Source of the DNA: a bacterium 1XD21-13
GTDB taxonomy: Bacteria > Bacillota > Clostridia > Lachnospirales > Lachnospiraceae
Direction of reading: 5' to 3'
Assembly (NCBI GenBank): GCA_009917555.1
Contig: QZDX01000001.1
Span: forward strand, 124,001 to 188,000
Length of the DNA: 64,000 nt
Part shown: positions 1 to 7,387 of the stretch, in pieces
How the letters are laid out: each line of letters begins with the position of its first letter
Numbering within the stretch: position 1 is the first letter of the stretch
Made by a program: the position numbers and the translations under genes
The notes under the pieces: generated by a model
Databases searched by the model: none
Told to the model about the DNA's origin: nothing
Seen by the model: the letters and a program-made list of their open reading frames with translations, nothing else

Positions 1-409
1 GGCTTAATAAAATGTCTGCACTCTCTATCAAGGGGGCTGCCCTGCGGATCTCCTCCGCCGTAATCTTATCATTTGCCAAGGGAGCTACTATGATCAGATT
101 GTCGCCTTTGCCATCAATCATCACACAATCTGTCCCTGTATCCACCGCCGGGTCCCGGAATACATACTCCGTATGAATCCCCTCCCGTTCCAGGCTCTCC
201 ACAAGGAAACGCCCCCGGTCATCCTGGCCTACCTTGCCGATCATATGGACCTCTGCCCCAAGCCTTGCGGCCTGCACAGCCTGATTACCGCCCTTTCCTC
301 CTGCAAAAAATCCGTTCTTAAAGCCGGTTACAGTCTCGCCCTTACGGGGAAGCCGATCTGCCCATATAAAACAATCATACAGCAAATCGCCCAATACTGC
401 AATCTTCAT
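1..409 (-). CDS. PfkB/ribokinase-family sugar kinase, 3' part missing (window edge)
   Basis: Translating the minus strand from the ATG at 409 gives an open frame to the window edge starting MKIAVLGDLLYDCFIWAD. It holds the PfkB N-terminal signature around GGKGGNQAVQAARLGA, the glycine-rich sugar-binding strand of ribokinase-like enzymes. The catalytic GAGD end lies outside the window, so activity cannot be judged. The start overlaps the stop of the upstream cupin gene by 4 nt (ATGA), implying translational coupling. It is the last visible gene of the sugar operon and the second PfkB kinase in it. Family is clear; the sugar is not known. Confidence 0.85.
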   Translation of the reverse strand, partial: MKIAVLGDLLYDCFIWADRLPRKGETVTGFKNGFFAGGKGGNQAVQAARLGAEVHMIGKVGQDDRGRFLVESLEREGIHTEYVFRDPAVDTGTDCVMIDGKGDNLIIVAPLANDKITAEEIRRAAPLIESADILLS

Positions 410-852
410 GATTCCTGCTCCATCCTTTTTTTCAGGTAGTCCTCATCGTGATATTTCATAGAGGTTCCCCAGGCTTCCTTGCGGACAAAGTACACATCAT
501 TCTGCTCCTGCTTTGGCCAGAGGGTGAAGAGCTTAAATTCCGCCTCATTCATGGTATTGTCTATCCAGTGGAATACATGGGGCGGGATAATAATGATATC
601 TCCCGGCTTTACGGGAATCCGATCCTCGTCCAGCCACACATAGCCGCTTCCTGCCACAATATAATAAATCTCAGTCTCCTCATGAGCCCCGCCGCTGGTT
701 CTGCAGCCACCCTTCAAGGTTCCCTCGTTGATATTGATCACCGGAAAGCCCGCCAGCTCATCACCTGTCAGCTGCTTGGAGCTGTAGGTTTCATCACACA
801 CAAAGGGAACTACATTTTCTGCATTTACAAATGACCATTTCTTCTTTTCCAT
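406..852 (-). CDS. Cupin-domain protein
   Basis: A 148-residue single-domain cupin. A metal-site-like stretch (GGAHEETEIYYIVAGSG) is followed by the second motif region (PVKPGDIIIIPPHVFHWIDN), the usual two-motif beta-barrel. In sugar operons such small cupins are often isomerases, epimerases or binding proteins, but nothing here fixes the reaction. The ATG at 852 follows AATAGGAG, which forms the end of a 41-bp intergenic repeat (860-900). The gene lies between a discoidin-like protein and a PfkB kinase and overlaps the kinase start by 4 nt. Cytoplasmic; no signal peptide. Confidence 0.8.
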   Translation of the reverse strand: MEKKKWSFVNAENVVPFVCDETYSSKQLTGDELAGFPVININEGTLKGGCRTSGGAHEETEIYYIVAGSGYVWLDEDRIPVKPGDIIIIPPHVFHWIDNTMNEAEFKLFTLWPKQEQNDVYFVRKEAWGTSMKYHDEDYLKKRMEQES

Positions 853-859
853 CGTTTTT

Positions 860-900
860 CTCCTATTAAATGTCGCTGCGCGACAGCACTAAAAGTAAAG
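860..900 (-). repeat. 41-bp hairpin repeat, copy 1, ending in the RBS of the cupin gene
   Basis: Read on the minus strand it runs from CTTTACTTTTAGTGCTG through the hairpin GTCGCGCAGCGAC to TTTAATAGGAG. A closely similar 41-bp unit occurs at 56443-56483 before spoVAD, also on the minus strand and also ending in AATAGGAG. The GTCGC/GCGAC stem has a 3-nt loop. AATAGGAG serves as the Shine-Dalgarno of the gene that follows. Confidence 0.75.
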
Positions 901-910
901 TTCCATAATA

Positions 911-1417
911 TTAAGGATACATCTTAATCTCGCTTGTCTCTGTCCACGGAATAGGGGTCCCATGATTCTCCAAAAGATCAAAGCGGACAAATCTGGCCTC
1001 CACCGGCTCGTCCAGCAGAATCTCCTGCCAGCCCTCTGCCTTTTCCATCTCTACGTGCTTTACCAGGATCCAGGGTACATCGTCAATCTTGTCCTCCTGG
1101 CGGCGAAGCTTCCTGGGCTCGTCCGTATCGCTGATATAAATATCGATTGCCTTTGCCAGCTCCTCCAGGATGCTGATATCCAGTCCCACATTGCGGAAAA
1201 TCCGGATTTTGCTGATCTTCTGTGTCTCTCCGAAAAAGCTTAAGACCACGGAAGCCGGTCCTGGTGTATTCGCCCCCCAGGTTCCTCCGTTGCGCTCCAG
1301 ATCGTCCCGAATCAAATTCACTACCCAGAAGGTAGGATCTGATTCCGTATGAGTTGCCCATTCAATCCGGGTATAATAAGAACCATCCCGTCTTACCCCC
1401 AATGGATATGTTTCCAT
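911..1417 (-). CDS. Discoidin (F5/8 type C)-like domain protein
   Basis: A 168-residue protein with the look of an F5/8-type-C/discoidin jelly roll: TRIEWATHTESDP near the start, NTPGPASVVLSFFGETQ, IRIFRNVGLD, then the closing strand EARFVRFDLLENHGTP. Such domains normally bind carbohydrate and are exported, but there is no signal peptide or transmembrane segment, so this one should be cytoplasmic. The start at 1417 has AGGAGG 9 nt upstream. It lies between ribokinase and a cupin in the operon. A sugar-binding or sugar-modifying role is inferred from position; no catalytic residues are recognised. Confidence 0.6.
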   Translation of the reverse strand: METYPLGVRRDGSYYTRIEWATHTESDPTFWVVNLIRDDLERNGGTWGANTPGPASVVLSFFGETQKISKIRIFRNVGLDISILEELAKAIDIYISDTDEPRKLRRQEDKIDDVPWILVKHVEMEKAEGWQEILLDEPVEARFVRFDLLENHGTPIPWTETSEIKMYP

Positions 1418-1434
1418 AAGCTGTTCCTCCTTTT

Positions 1435-2364
1435 TTAAGAATATGTCTTTTCATACAAAGCATTGATTTCTTCCCGCGAGGGCATGGATGGTGCCGTCCC
1501 CAATTTTGTCACGGACAAGGCTCCCGTTACATTCCCATAGCGAAGCGCCGTAAATAGATCCTTTCCCTCTGCCAGCGCCATAACAAAACCACCGTTAAAG
1601 GCATCTCCGGCTCCTGTGGTGTCAATAGCATCCACGTTCAGCCGCTCTACCAGCTCGCTCTTTTCCTGATCCATCGCAAAAGCCCCCAGGGAGCCCAGTG
1701 TAATCACAACCTCCTTCACGCCCTTGTCCATAAAGACCTTCGCTGCCTTCTTTGCATCCGCCTCATTCTCGATCTTCACACCTGTCAACACCTGGGCCTC
1801 TGTCTCATTTGGTGTTACAATGTCAATCTTGCGGAGCACCTCATCCGAAAGCTCGGCTGCCGGAGCCGGATTTAAAACAATGGTCACCCCCGCTTCATGG
1901 GCAATGTCAATTACCTTATAAAGGGCGTCCAAATTAATCTCAAGCTGAAGAAGCAGAATCCCTGCCGATTCAATGAGAGAACGGCTTTTTTCCACATCCT
2001 CCGGCGTAATATTGCCGCAGGCTCCGCTGATCACCACAATCTCATTCTGGGCCGTATTCTCATCTACGGAAATCAGCGCACAGCCTGTTTCCTTGCTCTC
2101 ATCCTCAAATATGTAGGAGGTATCCATGCCTTCCTCTTTGTAAAAATCAGTAGCAACTGTTCCGAATACATCCTTACCCACCTTGGTCACCAGCGTCATA
2201 TCCGCCCCTGCCCGGTGAGCCGCCACCGCCTGATTGGACCCTTTTCCGCCAGGCCCCATGGCAAAGGAGGTTCCCATTACGGTCTCCCCCGGTACCGGAA
2301 GGCGGGGGGTACGTCCCGTCAGATCCACTACAAAGCTTCCAAATACTACTACCTTCTTCTTCAT
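1435..2364 (-). CDS. rbsK: Ribokinase-like PfkB sugar kinase
   Basis: A full-length 309-residue PfkB kinase, expected to phosphorylate the sugar delivered by the ABC importer of this operon, using ATP. The N-terminal motif GPGGKGSNQAVAAHRAGAD (about 37-55) and the C-terminal DTTGAGDAFNGGF (about 248-260, catalytic Asp near 254) are both intact; NPAPA and TPNETEA are typical of ribokinase. The start at 2364 follows GGAGGG lying inside the end of the upstream DUF4432 gene, so the two are coupled. Ribokinase is the nearest family, but ribose as substrate is an inference. Confidence 0.88.
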   Translation of the reverse strand: MKKKVVVFGSFVVDLTGRTPRLPVPGETVMGTSFAMGPGGKGSNQAVAAHRAGADMTLVTKVGKDVFGTVATDFYKEEGMDTSYIFEDESKETGCALISVDENTAQNEIVVISGACGNITPEDVEKSRSLIESAGILLLQLEINLDALYKVIDIAHEAGVTIVLNPAPAAELSDEVLRKIDIVTPNETEAQVLTGVKIENEADAKKAAKVFMDKGVKEVVITLGSLGAFAMDQEKSELVERLNVDAIDTTGAGDAFNGGFVMALAEGKDLFTALRYGNVTGALSVTKLGTAPSMPSREEINALYEKTYS

Positions 2365-2366
2365 CT

Positions 2367-3464
2367 CTATTTCCCTCCAACGCCATATTGGTCGATCCGC
2401 TCCCTAAGATGCGCGATCTCGTCTTCTCCATCTACGATTCCCAGCTCCATCTCTACCAAATGCGTCTCCATAGGCTCCAGGTATTCCAGCTGTCCCTGTT
2501 TTCTCTGTTCACTTCTTCCAATGGGATGACAGTTTCCCGGCTCAAAGGCAAAGGCATACTCGCCCTCCCGTCCCACCTTCCACTGGGCAAAGCAGGGAAG
2601 CTGCCTGGGACAATAGGTCAGATAAAAGCCCAGCTTCAGGTGATCATTCACCAGGGCCACCGTGGTCCTGCCCTCCTCATCCGTATGGAATTCATGGAAA
2701 AACTGCTGCTCCAGCACATCTGCCTTCGGCTTATCACAGATCCGAAAGCGCTCCATTCCTTCCTTTGCCACCTGCGTCTCGGCCCATACCCGCTTGCTGG
2801 CTGACACAAAGCAGGAGCCCTCATCCAAAATGGGATGGCCTATATTAATATGGTAGAAAAACATCAGCGGGTCCGGCGTACTTCCCTCATTGTGGTACTC
2901 ATCACGAATCCGAAAGCATTTTTCGCCAAGTCTGGCGGTCACGGTTCTTCGAAGACTCAAATGCTCTCCATGAAGACGTCCCTCGCTGACCCGTCCGGTC
3001 ACCTTCATCTGATACCCCTCCGGTGTCCAGTCCTCCCAGGTCCCCACCTGGTCGGCCGCCGTATTGGAAATATCCCCATGCAGCCCATAGAGCACCTCTC
3101 CCAGAACGGGATGTGTATCCACACAGTCCGGACCCGCATTGGAGATTCCACAGGTGGTCAGCATACCTGCAAAAAAGCTTTTCAGCCATTGGCTCTGCCT
3201 GGGATCATGGTATGCCGGCGCTGTTATGCCCGTCTTGGATATGTAAGACACCGGGATGCCGCGATAGCGGCACCCGGCGATGTCCATTCCTCTTCCGGGA
3301 AGGACCGTAAGCTCCAGTCCCCCGCCGGTATATAAATCAGCAGCCTCCACCCCCGCGGCCTTGCCGTCAGAGAGGACACAGCGCCGAATTCCCGCAAGCT
3401 GAGACATGTTCCCATAACAGGCGATACAAGATTTTCTGTCTGTTTCAGGTATCCAGTTCTCCAT
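2367..3464 (-). CDS. DUF4432 family protein, aldose 1-epimerase-like
   Basis: A 365-residue protein of the galactose-mutarotase-like fold (DUF4432 type): GGGLELTVLPGRGMDIAG near the N-terminus, the central GLHGDISNTAAD, then HINIGHPILDEGS and the acidic FAFEPGNCHPIGRS. In this fold the His and Glu residues drive mutarotation or epimerisation of a sugar. The ATG at 3464 is chosen because GGAGG lies 6 nt upstream; an in-frame start 27 nt earlier would overlap the alcohol dehydrogenase gene. Likely converts anomers or isomers of the imported sugar in the cytoplasm. The exact sugar is unknown. Confidence 0.82.
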   Translation of the reverse strand: MENWIPETDRKSCIACYGNMSQLAGIRRCVLSDGKAAGVEAADLYTGGGLELTVLPGRGMDIAGCRYRGIPVSYISKTGITAPAYHDPRQSQWLKSFFAGMLTTCGISNAGPDCVDTHPVLGEVLYGLHGDISNTAADQVGTWEDWTPEGYQMKVTGRVSEGRLHGEHLSLRRTVTARLGEKCFRIRDEYHNEGSTPDPLMFFYHINIGHPILDEGSCFVSASKRVWAETQVAKEGMERFRICDKPKADVLEQQFFHEFHTDEEGRTTVALVNDHLKLGFYLTYCPRQLPCFAQWKVGREGEYAFAFEPGNCHPIGRSEQRKQGQLEYLEPMETHLVEMELGIVDGEDEIAHLRERIDQYGVGGK

Positions 3465-3474
3465 GGGAGCCTCC

Positions 3475-4524
3475 TTATGTATCAAAATCAATCATAATCT
3501 TAACTCTGCTGTCATTATGTTTCTTCACTGCCTCGAAGCCCTCAATGGCCTGCTCAAAGGGATAATGCTCCGTGATCATGGGGGCCAGCTCTATCAAGCC
3601 GTTCTCCAGCATATCCAGAATCTTTCTTCCCATATTCGGCGTTCCTGCCGCCCCAATCAAGGTACAATCCTTGGCAATAATCTTATCTAGTTTTACATTG
3701 GAGAGCTCCTGCTCATAAAAGCCGGGAATTACGATGTATCCGCTTGGACGAACCAGATCCAGAAGCTCATTAAAGATAGAAGCATTTCCTGTGGTATCCA
3801 GCACAACATCCATACCGCGTCCGTCTGTCTCCCGCATTACCACATCCTTAAGACTTTCCTTTGTGGTATTCACAAGAATGGATGCCCCCATCTCCTTTCC
3901 GATAGCCAGCTTCTTATCCTTGCGGCCGGCCAAAATAATCTTGCCCACACCCATTCCTCTGGCACAGGCCATGCCTCCTAAGCCAATGGGACCTGTCCCC
4001 ACAACCAGGAGGTTCTGTCCCGGTCCTATGGGAACACGGGTTAAGCCGTACAGCCCGATACTGGCAGGCTCAATGGCAGCCGCCACATCCAAAGGCACGT
4101 TATCCGGAACAAGATAGGTCAGCCGCTCCGGCATCATCATATATTCTGCAAAGCCGCCGGGCCAGCAGTTTCCGATAGTTCCGATGGCTCGCCCGTTCAC
4201 ACAGCACTGGTACTCACCCCGCAGACAGTATTCACACTCTCCGCAGGAATAGCCCGTATCACTGATGACTCTATCCCCTGGTTTGATCCTTCGGGTCTCA
4301 GATCCGACCTCTATCACCACGCCGGACCACTCATGTCCAATCCGAACCGGGTAGATCGGGTCCATTCCCTCTCCCAAATTCAGGGTTCCGTCCGCAATGG
4401 CTACATCCGTGGCACAGATACCGCAATGAGCCACCTTAGCAACTATATCATGAGGTCCGGGCACCGGTTTTTCCATTTCCACAAAGCGCAGTCCTCCTGG
4501 CTTATCTGCTACTAAAACCTTCAT
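3475..4524 (-). CDS. Zinc-dependent alcohol dehydrogenase (MDR family)
   Basis: A 349-residue medium-chain dehydrogenase. Catalytic zinc ligands are visible in HCGICATD and GHEWSG, the structural zinc site in CGECEYCLRGEYQC, and the NAD(P) Rossmann motif in VVGTGPIGLGG. It resembles sorbitol/threonine dehydrogenase-type polyol oxidoreductases, so it probably oxidises a sugar alcohol or reduces a keto-sugar. The ATG at 4524 has AAAGGAGG 5 nt upstream; a longer frame starting at 4587 has no such site. It lies between the SDR and the epimerase-like gene, pointing to oxidation or isomerisation of a polyol before phosphorylation. Confidence 0.88.
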   Translation of the reverse strand: MKVLVADKPGGLRFVEMEKPVPGPHDIVAKVAHCGICATDVAIADGTLNLGEGMDPIYPVRIGHEWSGVVIEVGSETRRIKPGDRVISDTGYSCGECEYCLRGEYQCCVNGRAIGTIGNCWPGGFAEYMMMPERLTYLVPDNVPLDVAAAIEPASIGLYGLTRVPIGPGQNLLVVGTGPIGLGGMACARGMGVGKIILAGRKDKKLAIGKEMGASILVNTTKESLKDVVMRETDGRGMDVVLDTTGNASIFNELLDLVRPSGYIVIPGFYEQELSNVKLDKIIAKDCTLIGAAGTPNMGRKILDMLENGLIELAPMITEHYPFEQAIEGFEAVKKHNDSRVKIMIDFDT

Positions 4525-4556
4525 ATACCCTCCTTTATTCTGTGGTTCTACTGTAT

Positions 4557-5345
4557 TTAAAAGTCCCTTGTGTATCCGCAGATCCATCCGCCGTCCACTA
4601 CGTTGATGGTTCCTGTCATATAGGAGGAATCATCAGAGGCCAAAAAGCAGGCCATTCCTGCAATATCCTTTGGCTCGCCGGGACGATTCTGCGGGATATG
4701 AGACATCATAGCCTCCGCCTTTACCGGGTCCGCATAGAACAGCTTTCTTGTACCCTCAAACATAATGGAGCCAGGTGCAATTCCGTTAACGCGAATATTT
4801 AATGGGGCCAGCTCCAGAGCCATAGCCTTAGTCAGATTAAACACGCCCGCCTTCGCAGCTGTAAACGCACACTGAAGACGAAGAGGCGTAACTCCCACGA
4901 TAGAGCCGATATTGATGATATTACCACCCTCTCCCTGCTTTACCATCTGCTGGATAGCAGGCTTGGAGCAATAGTATACACCGTTCAAATCCACGTTGAT
5001 GATTCGCTCCCACAACTCATCGGAATATTCATGAATGGGCTTTCTCTCCTCCGGTCCGCCGTTAATCCCGGCATTGTTTACCAGTACGTCCAGCCGGCCA
5101 AAGATCTTGACAGTTTCCGCAATCATATTGGCTGCACTTTCCTTGTTTCCTACGTCTGTCACAACGGCTGCGGCCTCTCCTCCCTTTGCTTTGATGGCAT
5201 CCACCGTAGCCTGCAGCGTCTTTATGGTCCGGCCAGCCACAACAACCTTTGCCCCGTTCTCTGCGAAAGCCTCAGCCATAGCACCTCCGATGGCGCCGCC
5301 TCCCCCTGTTACAATTACTACTCTGTCTTTCAAATCTACTTGCAT
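4557..5345 (-). CDS. SDR-family oxidoreductase with Phe in place of the catalytic Tyr
   Basis: A 262-residue classical short-chain dehydrogenase. Cofactor motif VTGGGGAIGG, the VNNAGINGG strand, the active Ser in INIGSIVG and the Lys in AAKAG are present. The Tyr of the YxxxK motif is replaced: 13 residues after the Ser the sequence reads AFTAAKAG, with codon TTT at that place. Family knowledge says this Tyr is the proton donor, so activity may be altered, or the protein may act differently. It follows the permeases and precedes the alcohol dehydrogenase, so a sugar substrate is likely. RBS GAGGAG precedes the ATG at 5345. Confidence 0.87.
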   Translation of the reverse strand: MQVDLKDRVVIVTGGGGAIGGAMAEAFAENGAKVVVAGRTIKTLQATVDAIKAKGGEAAAVVTDVGNKESAANMIAETVKIFGRLDVLVNNAGINGGPEERKPIHEYSDELWERIINVDLNGVYYCSKPAIQQMVKQGEGGNIINIGSIVGVTPLRLQCAFTAAKAGVFNLTKAMALELAPLNIRVNGIAPGSIMFEGTRKLFYADPVKAEAMMSHIPQNRPGEPKDIAGMACFLASDDSSYMTGTINVVDGGWICGYTRDF

Positions 5346-5383
5346 GTTCCTTCTCCTCTCTGCATTTATAAATCCTTATCTCA

Positions 5384-6376
5384 TCAGGCCGGAATTTTCC
5401 TCTTCTGCCTGTATAAGTCAAATAATACGGCTCCTGCCATCAAAAGTCCCTGCACCGCCACCTTCATGGTTGCCGGACAGCCCAGGAAAATAATAGCATT
5501 CTCTGCCACGAATACTAAGGTTACGCCTATCAATACTCCCAGGGGAGAGCCCTTGCCTCCTGCCAGGCTGACGCCTCCTACCACACAGCCCGCGATTGCC
5601 CGGAATTCCCAGCCGTCTCCTGTCTCCGGAAGACCCAGGCCTATATCTAGGGTCAGCAAAATTCCTGCTATGGCTGCAAAAAATGATGATATGATATAGG
5701 CTTCCATACGTACCTTATTGGTATTGATTCCTGCCAGAGACGCCACCTCCCGGTTGTCGCCTACTGCCAGCAGCCTTCTTCCCCAAAGGGTCTTCTTAAT
5801 CACCACAAATACAATGGCAAATATGACAATCATCAGCCAGAAATAAATCGGCATTCCAAAATAGCGGTTATCAAACAGTGCTACCAGGGTAAAGCCCTCC
5901 TGTGTGGTTAAGGAAAACTGATACCCCTTAATAAACAGATATCTGGCGCCTCCTACCATATACAGCGTTCCCATAGTAGCCACAAAATCGGGAATATCAA
6001 AATATACTACCAAAATTCCATTAATCACGCCCACAACCAGGCAGGCCGCTATAGCAATCAGAATTGCCAGCCATTGATTCATTCCGCCGTCTACCACCAG
6101 TGCGGACATGATAATTCCCGCAAAGCCGGCCACTCGTCCGGTGGAGATATCCACTTGGCCCACCATAAGGGGGAAGCTGGCTCCAAGAGCCGTTAAAGCG
6201 ATAAAGGTCAGCTGGGTAAACATGGCGGAAAAGTTTCCCACGGATAAGAAATCCGGCCGAATCAATGTGGTAACCACCATGATCCCCACCAAAGGCAGAA
6301 ATACGCCAAACTCGTCAGTCCCGAAAACAGATCGAAGCCTTGAAAAACCTGCTCCTTTTACAGCTTGTTCATTCAT
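5384..6376 (-). CDS. Sugar ABC transporter permease (RbsC-like), second subunit
   Basis: A 330-residue very hydrophobic protein of the RbsC/XylH branched-chain permease family, with about nine membrane helices and the conserved AGSFPLMVGQVDISTG-like loop (read here as GASFPLMVGQVDISTGRVAG) and GGVSLAGGKG near the C-terminus. It would form half of the membrane channel of the sugar importer. The ATG at 6376 is favoured because AAAGGAG lies 8 nt upstream; a GTG three codons earlier overlaps that site. It follows the other permease after 24 nt. Two different permeases suggest a heterodimer. Confidence 0.9.
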   Translation of the reverse strand: MNEQAVKGAGFSRLRSVFGTDEFGVFLPLVGIMVVTTLIRPDFLSVGNFSAMFTQLTFIALTALGASFPLMVGQVDISTGRVAGFAGIIMSALVVDGGMNQWLAILIAIAACLVVGVINGILVVYFDIPDFVATMGTLYMVGGARYLFIKGYQFSLTTQEGFTLVALFDNRYFGMPIYFWLMIVIFAIVFVVIKKTLWGRRLLAVGDNREVASLAGINTNKVRMEAYIISSFFAAIAGILLTLDIGLGLPETGDGWEFRAIAGCVVGGVSLAGGKGSPLGVLIGVTLVFVAENAIIFLGCPATMKVAVQGLLMAGAVLFDLYRQKRKIPA

Positions 6377-6400
6377 TCCTTTCACTCCTTTCCTGTCAGA

Positions 6401-7387
6401 CTAAACCATTTTGCGTGCTTCCAGCCTCTTTCTCTGAGTATCCATAATAACGGAGAGCACCAGAATCAGACCGATAAGCACCAACTGCAGGTTCGTATTT
6501 ACATCCAATATTCTCAGACAATACCAGAGTGTGTGGAACAGCAGAACTCCCAGAGCAACCCCAAAGGCTGACCCTGCGCCTCCTGCCATAGAGATTCCTC
6601 CGACAGCACAGCAGATAATCGCCCGGAACTCCCGGCCGCCGCCAAAGGCTGCATTCATGGCGCCTGCGTTCAGGGTGTCAAACATACCACTCACAGCTGC
6701 AAACAGCCCGGCCAAAACAAAGGCGGTCAGCTTGATGCGCTTTGCATTCAAGCCCGCCATCATAGATGCGTCCTGATTGCCTCCCACAGAGCGAAGATAA
6801 AAGCCGTATCTGGTTCTGCGAATTAAAATGTCCAAAAGTATAATAAGTGCAATAAAGATAAAGAACAGCCAGCTTAAGCCTAAAGGCTTTGCCCTTACAA
6901 AGGCTCCCGTATTCAAAGACATAATGGAAATGGGTGCTCCTTGGCTCACCGTAACTGCCAATCCCTGACAGATAAATTGTGTGGCTAATGTGGTGATCCA
7001 GCTGCTTAGTCCCAAATGACATACACAGAACCCGTTCAGCAGACCCACCAGTGCCCCTGACAGCAGGCAGATTAAAATACACGGAACAAGAGGCAGCTTC
7101 CATTCACTGGCTGCCGTAGCCATCATAATACCTGCCAGACATCCATTCATGCCTACGGACAAGTCGATCTCACCTGACATGATAATCAGGCATTCTCCAA
7201 GAGTGGCTGCTCCAATAAAAACGCTTCCTACCAGGATGGAGGAAATATAGCTCCAGGTCAGAAAATTCGGTTTTAAAATCGTTGTAATCACGCACACAAG
7301 CAAAATTGGAATCATAATTCCAATCTCCGGATTCAGAAAAACCTTCAGCAAAACGTCAGACTTTTTGCTTTTTTGCTTCTCATTCAT
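6401..7387 (-). CDS. Sugar ABC transporter permease (RbsC-like), first subunit
   Basis: A 328-residue permease paralogous to the next gene: multiple membrane helices, IMSGEIDLSVGMNG as the conserved periplasmic-loop motif and GGISMAGGAGSAFG near the end. The start at 7387 follows AAAGGAGG and overlaps the end of the ATPase gene by 8 nt (ATGAATGA), showing coupling. A longer open frame to 7495 lies wholly inside the ATPase gene and is discarded. With the second permease it should form a heterodimeric pore for the sugar bound by the lipoprotein at 9068-10186. Confidence 0.9.
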   Translation of the reverse strand: MNEKQKSKKSDVLLKVFLNPEIGIMIPILLVCVITTILKPNFLTWSYISSILVGSVFIGAATLGECLIIMSGEIDLSVGMNGCLAGIMMATAASEWKLPLVPCILICLLSGALVGLLNGFCVCHLGLSSWITTLATQFICQGLAVTVSQGAPISIMSLNTGAFVRAKPLGLSWLFFIFIALIILLDILIRRTRYGFYLRSVGGNQDASMMAGLNAKRIKLTAFVLAGLFAAVSGMFDTLNAGAMNAAFGGGREFRAIICCAVGGISMAGGAGSAFGVALGVLLFHTLWYCLRILDVNTNLQLVLIGLILVLSVIMDTQRKRLEARKMV

